From contig BRXU01000074.1 of NCBI GenBank assembly GCA_030267565.1, forward strand, positions 62,001-126,000: a stretch of 64,000 bases of DNA, written 5' to 3'. Of the stretch, positions 56,282 to 64,000 are shown piece by piece. The stretch comes from Pleodorina starrii (Eukaryota > Chlorophyta > Chlorophyceae > Chlamydomonadales > Volvocaceae). The notes under the pieces were generated by a model. The model saw only the letters and a list, made by a program, of their open reading frames with translations. It was not told the origin of the DNA and did no database searches. A program made the translations under genes and the position numbers. Position 1 is the stretch's first letter. Each line of letters starts with the position of its first letter.

Positions 56282-56401
56282 CCAGCCATGTACCTACCAA
56301 AGGTCTTCGATCGCGAGCGGCAACCATCCCGCCCTAAAGGGGCTTCGGCCCCGCATCCCCCTCCGCTCTCGCTCCCGCTCTCGGCTCCCGGACCTCCCTC
56401 C

Positions 56402-57165
56402 TCACACGGGGGTCAACTGCGGCGGGATGATGCCGCTGCCGTTGCCGTTGCCGCTGGCGCTGGCGCGGGGGCTGCCGCTGGGGCTGTACCCACCATCCAG
56501 GCTCGCCGTGGGCGTGGACTCGGACGAGCGGCCGCGGCGCAGTCTGCTGGCCTGAATCGAGGTGACGCAGATGGTGTTGATGATGTCGGGTACCGTGCAG
56601 CCGCGGGACAGATCGTTGACGGGCTTCAGCAGGCCCTGTCGAGGAGGAGGCGTTGCGCGGGGGAGGAAGCGGGCAGCGGGAATGGAGTGGCGGGGGAAGG
56701 GAAGGGAAAGGAAGGAGGGTTATCCAATTTAAGTGCTTCGCGGGCGCGGGGCGGGGGTGGCGCGGGGGTACAGGGGCGCGCCCGATGAGGGACGAGGCAG
56801 CAGAGGTGGGCGGGGGCGGGCGGGGGCGGGGGCCGGCTGCTGAGCTGAGCTGAGGTTGAGGCTGCTCGATGCAGTGAGGTCTGGGACCTGTTGCCGTACA
56901 GGCGCTAGGCGGCGTTAGCACTCACCCCTTCCGCACTGCCTCCCCGATGCTGCTGTAAGCCGAACCAAGTCCGGAAGCGCTCGCTCACCGCACTGCTGCT
57001 TGGCCCCAGTACCCCGGGGTGACGTGCTGTGACCCGCCCCAGCCGCCGTCCCTGTCTTCCCCCCCTCCCCCCCCACACCCCCTCACCCCCCCACACCCCC
57101 TCCCCCCCACCCACCCCCTCCCCCCCCCACACCCCCTCCCCCCCCCACCCCCTCCCCCCCCCCCC

Positions 57166-57201
<36 letters not shown>

Positions 57202-60200
57202 ACACCCCCTCCCCCCCCCACACCCCCTCCCCCCCTGCCCCCATCTCTCGCCTGCATGATGGGCCCCATGGCGATGGCCCCCGAGCTCTGCTGCACCGCC
57301 TTGTACGTGTTGTTGCCTGGGGGGGGGGGAGGGCAGAGGCGGAGGTGAAGAGGGGAGGCGCGGGGAGGGGAGGCGGGCGACGGGTGGCCAGGGCGTGTTA
57401 AGGATTCTTTTCACGTGCGGTGCTTTTGAACATAGCGACAAAGATGCCAAGGGCGAGGGGGCGGGGAAGGGAGCAGGAAGCCGCCATTACTTCTTAAGTC
57501 AAGCAGGATGGCAGGTAGGTGCTGCGCGGGTGCGTGTCGCAAGCAGCGCCAGTACGACACAGCAGCGGCCGTCCGACCTGGAGCCCGGCAGCCCAGTGAC
57601 GCAGCGGCTCCCCCCCCACCAGAGCGACAAGTCACCCCCCCCACCCCCCCCACCTACCGGGGGGGGGAGTCCCCACTCCCACCCTCACCCCCCCCCACCC
57701 ACCGGTGTTGAGGTCGGGGAAGATGAAGACCGTGGCCTTGCCCGCCACCTCGCTGCCGCCGTGGACCTTCACCGCCGCCACCTGCAGCCCATTACACCGC
57801 ACCGCACAGGAACGTGGGAGGACGAGGGCGTTGGAGGCGGGAGGCGGGCAGCGGAGCGCAAATGCACATCTCACATCGCCGCACGCACGAGACACGGGCC
57901 GTGCTATGCGTCCCGACCAAAGCCCACCCACCCGGCCGTGGCCCCAATCAGGCGGGCCCCACCCCTGCTGCCTCCATGTCGCAAGGGCCCGGCAGGGCAG
58001 CGCCCGGCCCCTTTTCCCTACAGCGGCGGTAGCGATAAGCGCCCGCCCGCCCCGCCCCGCCCCCACCTCTCTCCCCTTCCCTTCCCTTCGCCCCGCCCCG
58101 CCCCCACCTTGGGGTCTATTGCCGCATCGTACTGGATGGGCCCCTCAATCTTGAGGTCGGGTCTGCGGGCCTTGGCCAGAGCCACCGCCTCCTCCACCTT
58201 CTGGACCTGAGGGGGAGGAGGGAGGAGGGCGGACACCGGGGAGAACAAAGGGGACAAGAATGGGGAGGGGTTGAGGTTCATGAGGGAGAGGCGGGGGCCA
58301 GGAAAAGAAAGGAGCGGTGCCGTAGCGATCCGTAGGGAACGGGAGGAGGAGGAAGGCCACTTGAACCTCATCAGAACGGCACGAGCCCCGACCTGGCGAG
58401 TCCCCAATGCTTCTCACAATCCCATCCCAACCTCCCAACCCCCGCGCGAATGGAACAAGAATGGGGCGCTGCACCGCCCTCTCCGCACACCACGGTACGC
58501 CGTGTACGACTCACGTCCGGCCCGGATCCGGAGCCCAGGGTCGAGTACGACAGCATGGCGACTCGCGGCTCGATGCCAAACGCCGCGGCGGTATCGGCCG
58601 AGGTGATGGCAATGGTCGCCAGCTCAGCGGCGGTTGGGTTGACGTTGACAGCGCAGTCGCCGTACACAACCACCTGTTGTACTCGCGGGGGCGAGTTGGA
58701 GGGTTCGGGAAGTACGGTGTGGGCCTGGCAGGGGGCGTGAGCTGACATTGGGCGGATGACCCCTAGGACTGCTTAGGCAGATTCGGGATGATGGAGACCT
58801 GCCTCGTGTGCCCCCGTCCTGCTAGTGGCGAGAGGCGGCGCTGCACTCCTCCTGCCACCCTCACACCAGCGCCCCCGAGGGGACTTCCCTCCCCCACCTC
58901 GCGCCCAACGGGCAGCCAGGCACGTGACACGCGTCTTGTACGGCCCCAGCTCTCCTCCCCCCCTCCCCTCCCTCCCCCCTCCTGCCCCCCTCACCCGGTC
59001 GGGCAGGCACATGATGAACACGGACGACACCAGCGGGGAGTCAGCGCTCTTGAGCACCTGCGTAAGGGGGCGGTGTCGGGGGGCGGCGTAGGGTGTGGAC
59101 CAGGGTGTTGGGTTACGGTGGGAGAGAGCCCGGGAGCATCCAGCTGTGGACATACGGATCCAGGCCCTCACCCCTCCCGAAGGCCATTACCCGGCGGCTC
59201 TAGAAGGGTAGGGTGGCCGCAACGCTGAGAGCAGCGGTAGCAGTGGCGGCGCAGAGGAGCCAGCGGCCGCACAGCCGCCAAAGGGGGTGTCGTGCCCCGC
59301 ATGCGTCGGCCGGTTGCGAACTGTCTGCTCCAAACCAGCGGGACCCTTCATCCTCGCCCACCCCTCCCATCCTCCACCCCCTTCCCCACCCACCCCTCTG
59401 ACACACCCGCACCTGCAGCGCCGGCCGCACTGTGGAAGCGGTGGTGTGGCAAGCTCCCGACACCATACCGTCCACATCGCCCGCAGCGATCATCATGGTG
59501 GCGTAGAAGTTCATGTCGCCTGGGGGGGAGGGGGCCGCGGTGGGGGGGGTGGGGGGGGAGGTTGTCAAGGGAGTGGGTGGTTGGGTTTGTCCCCCCCCCC
59601 TTGCTCACCCGGCCACCACCTGACACTGCTCCACCTTCCTCCAGCCCATGGGCGCCAAACCCTTAGCCCCTTTGAAACCTGCTCATCCCTCCCCTCCTCA
59701 CTCCAACCAACCCCAAGAGGAGCTACGTCTCCAGCCCCCGGCCCCTCCACAGCAAACGACCAAAGGAAACCTGCCCTCGAAACACCCCTTCCCCCCCTTT
59801 CCCCCCCCTTCCCCCCCCCCCCTTCCCCCCCTGCCCCACCGTGCAGGGTGTCCATGGCCCTGTCCCGGGTCATGCCCTTGTGCTGCCGCAGCTCCACAAG
59901 CAGATCGGCGTAGCGGTCGAAGCGGCCGGCGGTCTGAGAAGGGTGGGGGAGGGAGGGGTTTAGGGGTTTAGGGTTTTAGGGTTGCGTGGGGCACCGGATC
60001 GCAGGGAGGGAGGGAGGGAGGGAGGGACGGGCGAGGGGATACCCAGAGATCCAGAAACGCGAGTGAAGAGGGGCCCAGACGACCAGAGAGACCGATAAGG
60101 GACGACGATGCCAATCAAGATATACACACCTCCCCTCATCAACCGCCATCACGCCCGCCCGGCCATCCAGCCCTCCTCCCTCCCTCCTCTCCTCCCTCCC

Positions 60201-63200
60201 CCTCCTCCCACGCACGTTGGGGTCGTGTATGGTACATCCCGACAGGTCCAGTCCCAGCTTGGAGGCCTCCGCGGTGAGGGTCACCGGGTCCCCCAGCAGA
60301 GTGATGCGGGCCAGACCCCGGTTGGCAACATCGGCAACGGCCGCCAACACACGCCGGTCCTCGGACTCGGGCAGGACGATGTGCTGCGGGTTGGCGCTGA
60401 GGGACGAGGGGGGCGGGGAGGGGGAGGGAGGGGGAGGTTGTGCGTGCGCTGCGTCATTGGTACTGGTTGCATCGCCCAAACTCGCACGCCGCGCCGCGCC
60501 CTGTTCCCCCGAGCCCCCAGCCAACGCCTACGTCCCTCCGCTGCGGCATCGCTTTATTGCCCCCCCAACCAACACCCCCTCCCCCTCCCCCTCACACACA
60601 CACACCCACGTGGTCCCCCTGCACACACGCACCTGCACATGGACTTGAGCTGGTGCATGAACATCTTGGGGGTCATGCGGTTGGGGCGACTGCGCTGCAA
60701 CTCCGCAACCACCGAGTTGGCGTCCACGTACTGCTCAAACAGGAGCTGCAGGGGGGGGAGACCGGGAGGGGGGGACCGGAGGGGGCAGAGGGGGGAGCCA
60801 GGGAGGGCAGGGGAGGGAGTGTTTCCGAGTGCAATGCGTCATTGGGTGCCGATTGAAGTGGCAGGGGCTACACACCCACCTGTCTCACCCCACCCCAACC
60901 CCACTCCAGACCCCGCCGCACCTTGCACTGCGTGATCTTTCGTGTGGATGTTGGCAGCACCGCCGAGTTCATCGAGTTCATCTTGGCCAGGGCCTCCCTC
61001 AGCGGCATGTCGGTGGACAGCACCGGCAGCAGACTGCCCCGGTACAGACCGTTGCTCACAAGGCCGGCGAAGATGCGGTTGATGGTGTCCCTGGGGGGGG
61101 GGCCGGGCGGCCAGTACCGGGAGGGGGGAAGAAGGGGGAGGGGGGTCAGTACTCGGGAGCGGTGGAGTGCCGGGGAGCATGGCAAGCAAGAGGGGGAAAC
61201 CGGTGGGACACACGGCGGGTGGGTGGGTGAGTGGGTGGATGGGACACAGAGGAGAGAAGCCTCACGCGGAGTTCCGGTCTGCCTCCCTGGCCCACCTGGC
61301 CCCCCTGGATCTCCCCTCTCCCACCTGGCGTAGTTGCGGCCCGATCGCGCTGATCCCGCCTGGGTGAGCAGCACCCCCGCCACCCCGGGGCCCTGAACCG
61401 ACAGCTGCGCAGCCAACAGACCCAACACAATGTCCAGACGGTCGGCCGAGGTGATCACAAGCGGCCTGTGGGTGGGGGGGTGAGGGGTGAGGGGTGAGGG
61501 GGGCGGGGGAGGAATATTACTTGTGGAGCCACATCGAGGGAACAGAGGCGACGACGTGGTCACACGGACCAAAGGGGGGGTAGGGGTGCGGCAGCGAGGA
61601 CAGGAACGGGACAAGGGAGAGAGGGGCCGCGGTGTGGGTTGGGGCGGGTGTGGGTTGGGGCGGGTGTGGGTTGGGGCGGGTGTGGGTTGGGGCGGGTGTG
61701 GGTTAGGGCGGGTGTGGGTTGGGGCGGGTGTGGGATGGGGTGGGTGTGGGTTGGGGCGGATGTGGGATGGGGTGGGTGTGGGTTGGGGTGGGTAGACGGG
61801 GAGGTGTGGCGCAAGCGATCCCAGGCGTGCGGCACGCGCTCCAAAACCCGCCCAACCCGAGTCCGCTCGCCCCCCACCAACGGCCCCCGCCCACGCTCAC
61901 CTCTCCCGCCTATCTCGACCTCACCCACACACCCCCACCCCCCCACGCCCCCCCCACCTGCCGCCGGGTCGCTCCTGCAATATCTCTAGCAGCTCCTCCA
62001 ACCGCTGGCAGCCAATCACCACATCGTCAAACTCAACGTCCGTCAGCAGCGAGTCGCCGTACAGCCGCACAGCGTTCAGCGCGTCCTGCACCTCGTCCAA
62101 CCTGGAGTACGGGGGGGGAGTAGTACGGACAGATAAGCGTACGACAGGAGCTGCGCGCGGCAAGTTCGAATCAAGTTGTATGACGGGCCACGTGCCAGCT
62201 GCTGCTGATGCTGCGCAATCTGTCCACCGATAACCCTTTGTGGGTAAACTAAACAACGGTCCATTCGAAATGTCCCAGTTCGCCTTCCTTACGAGTGGGG
62301 CGGCCTCTGGCCTACACACACACAGACATTCGCCCCACCCGCCGGCCCAAATCATAATAAACAAACCCAGGTCTCGACAAGTGGCCACGCGCACTCCCCA
62401 TCCCCCCCACAGCCCCCTCACTGCGCTCACCTGACGTTGCGCAGAATGGGGTCCTGCGGTATGGCCCCCGCGAAGGGCAGTCCCGCCTCCTCGAACCGCG
62501 TCCTCAGCTGGGAGGTCACCAGCGCGTGGCTGCTGCGGGGGAGCTGTGAGGGGGGGTGGGGTGGGGGGCAGAAGGGGGAGAAAACAGGAGGAGAGGGAGA
62601 GGGAGAGGGAGAGGGGAGTTTGAGATGCCTTGCACACAAGGGGAGGAAGGGGCTATGGAGTTAGGGACAGGCTGTGGGTGAGGATCCCCGAACACCTCCC
62701 CTGAGGCGCCCCCACCCCCCCGGGAGGGAACCTGGGCCCCTCTCGGAGACCGACCGAATCGACAGCAGCAGATCGACCGCCCTCTCCCCCCCCGCACTCA
62801 CCCCGTTCATGACCACCCCCAGCACCTCCACCTTGTGATCCAAAAAGATCTGTCGCTTCATCATCTGGGGGGGTGCGGCGGGGGGTGTATGCGGAGGGGG
62901 GCGGGGGAGGAATGGAGTGTGAGAAAGCGAATTCGAGAATCACACATTGGATTCTTTCGTGTGGCGGAAGAACGCGGGGGGACGGAGAGGGTGGGGGTGC
63001 AAGCGGGTGAGGTGTGTCGCTGTGACGGACGCTGGCACCGAGGGGGTGGGGGTGGGGGTGGGGACGTGAAAGCGGTGTTCTCAGCAGACAGGCAGGCAGG
63101 CAACCGCAACCCCTCGCCACCTCACCCCATCTCATCGCACTGCGTCCCGAGGGGTCCCCCCAGCCCTCCACAGTGCCCTCCACAACCTCGCACCCTCCCC

Positions 63201-64000
63201 CCCACCTGCTCCCACCCGGCTCCCCCGCCACCTCCGTTCCTGCGGCTGCGGCGTCATCTTCACTTTCCCCCCTGTGCTGCCTCCCCCCTCCCCCCTCCCC
63301 CCCTCCCCCTCACCGCTCGGTTGAAGTAGTCTGACACGCTGCTGTTGGCGGACCCCGTCATGGTCATCAGCACCGGGGCGTTGAGCGTGGCAGCCACCTG
63401 GCAGGAAGGGAGGGAGGGGGGGAACAACAGGTCAGTCCGAGTAGGCAAAGCAGGAAGCGAGGGAGGGGGGGAACAACAGGTCAGTCCGAGTAGGCAAAGC
63501 AGGAAGGGAGGGAGGGGGGGAACAACAGGTCAGTCCGAGTAGGCAAAGCAGGAAGGGAGGGAGGGGGGGAACAACAGGTCAGTCCGAGTAGGCAAAGCAG
63601 GAAGGGAGGGAGGGGGGGGAGCCGCCTGGAAGGACGAGCAATGCGTGCAGGCCAGGGGGCGAGGGGCGAGGCGGGGTGGGAAACGGTGGGTGCAGGGGCG
63701 CACCGCGAAGTACGGGAGGACGCACCCACTGCAGCTCAGCTCATCTAGCTCCCAGCTTGGCCTTCTATAGCCGCTCAGCCGCACACCAACCCCCAATCTT
63801 CCGGCGGGCAGATCAGGGCACCCAGCGGGAGGGGCCACTGCTGCAGCCCCAATGTCCTCCTCTGTGCTGCCGCTGTGTTACACCGCCCGGCCCAATCCCG
63901 GGAGGAAGGAAGGGAGGGAGGGCTGGCGGCCCACGGTCGCTCTCGGGACCCACCAGCATGCACACAGCCCCTCCCCCTCCCCCCCCCCTCACCTGCGCGT
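56402..64000 (-). CDS. PAT: Phosphate acetyltransferase, multi-domain (at least 17 exons, 5' partial)
   Basis: This enzyme converts acetyl-CoA plus phosphate to acetyl phosphate, feeding acetate kinase in fermentation. Exons (minus): 63993->64000, 63314-63397, 62802-62864, 62431-62543, 61958-62101, 61325-61465, 60922-61090, 60633-60745, 60216-60396, 59840-59933, 59413-59519, 58995-59057, 58515-58673, 58108-58206, 57703-57781, 57252-57316, 56402-56635. The complete exons total 1908 nt, 635 aa. The N-terminal part ([38 protein letters not shown]) is the P-loop/BioD-like domain, then a DRTGG-like domain ([20 protein letters not shown]), then the PTA catalytic domain from [16 protein letters not shown] to [20 protein letters not shown] Ser/Gly/Pro-rich tail of about 50 residues is extra. 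The last intron has a GC donor. The N-terminus and its targeting signal lie right of the window. Confidence 0.93.
57060..57240. repeat. C-rich tract with C35 run in the last PAT intron
   Basis: This 180-bp tract is almost pure C with CACACC and CCCTCC interruptions, including 35 consecutive C (57167-57201). It lies in the intron between the last two PAT exons, so the transcript carries long G runs near its 3' end. Confidence 0.95.
59955..59981. repeat. Short interstitial telomere-type repeat in a PAT intron
   Basis: GGGGTTTAGGGGTTTAGGG followed by TTTTAGGG gives three telomere-like units, matching both TTTAGGG and the TTTTAGGG form known in Chlamydomonas. It sits in the intron between 59933 and 60216. 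Confidence 0.7.
61631..61792. repeat. 16-bp minisatellite in a PAT intron
   Basis: About ten copies of GGTGTGGGTTGGGGCG with minor variants lie in the intron between exons 61325-61465 and 61958-62101. Confidence 0.92.
63404..63620. repeat. 49-bp minisatellite in a PAT intron
   Basis: Four full copies, starting at 63404, 63453, 63502 and 63551, and a partial at 63600 are almost identical. Each joins a GGAAGGGAGGGAGGGGG purine block to AACAACAGGTCAGTCCGAGT and a short tail. It lies wholly inside the intron upstream of exon 63314-63397. Confidence 0.95.

Larger units (their letters stand above)
52558..56401. other. Intergenic region between convergent HYDEF and PAT
   Basis: This is 3.8 kb tail-to-tail spacing. 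I find no supported gene. A 28-bp tandem duplication (AGTGTTGTGTCATTTTTGG...) lies at 53193-53248. A plus-strand TGTAA near 53748-53752 could end HYDEF, giving a 1.2-kb 3' UTR. On the minus strand, TGTAA at 55988-55992 is a better candidate for the PAT end. Confidence 0.5.

Noticed and set aside
57019..57348. Proline-rich ORFs across the C-rich tract
   Set aside because: They are produced by the poly-C simple repeat in an intron and have no protein-like composition beyond it.
63404..63620. CRISPR-like array of 49-bp spaced repeats
   Set aside because: The repeats are contiguous tandem units without unique spacers and lie inside a eukaryotic intron; no cas genes are present.

Overview
This window is nuclear DNA from a green alga of the Chlamydomonas/Volvox group (Chlamydomonadales). 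Four lines of evidence point there: an algal-type [FeFe]-hydrogenase without ferredoxin domains, a HydE-HydF fusion maturase as in Chlamydomonas, dense short GT-AG introns in GC-rich genes, and a DIRS/TOC3-like tyrosine-recombinase retrotransposon. The species cannot be fixed from the window.

Positions 1-30.3 kb are almost entirely mobile DNA. The 3' half of a DIRS-type retrotransposon (RNase H, methylase-like domain, tyrosine recombinase broken by an in-frame UGA) runs off the left edge. It abuts a tandem Ty3/Gypsy chromovirus array on the minus strand, ordered internal A (2768-9957), LTR (9958-14846), internal B (14919-22125), LTR (22126-27763). Internal B has intact gag and pol, separated only by an in-frame UAG; internal A has a 17-bp deletion that breaks pol. 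The LTR is very long (4.9 kb) and carries a nested ~1.1 kb element with GGGCGGGGCCCC ends; two more copies of that element lie at 28.0-30.2 kb in the opposite orientation. The second LTR is interrupted by a 778-bp DIRS fragment, and the other LTR shows the empty site.

Positions 31.9-64 kb hold a compact anaerobic-metabolism cluster: HYDA (minus, 12 exons, 495 aa), HYDG (minus, 11 exons, 555 aa), HYDEF (plus, 21 exons, 1219 aa) and phosphate acetyltransferase (minus, at least 17 exons, running off the right edge). I assembled every exon by hand from splice sites, reading phase and family motifs, and all phases close. HYDG and HYDEF are head-to-head across 506 bp; HYDEF and the phosphotransacetylase gene are tail-to-tail.

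Together the cluster supplies a hydrogenase, every protein needed to build its H-cluster (HydG makes CO/CN-, HydE acts in building the 2Fe subcluster, HydF is scaffold and GTPase) and the first step of the acetyl-CoA to acetate route that runs with H2 production in dark anoxia. Linkage of structural gene, all maturases and a fermentation enzyme is familiar in bacteria but striking in a eukaryote. The introns hold further structures: a fold-back transposon, an interdigitated inverted repeat, GC-AG introns, a C35 run and minisatellites.
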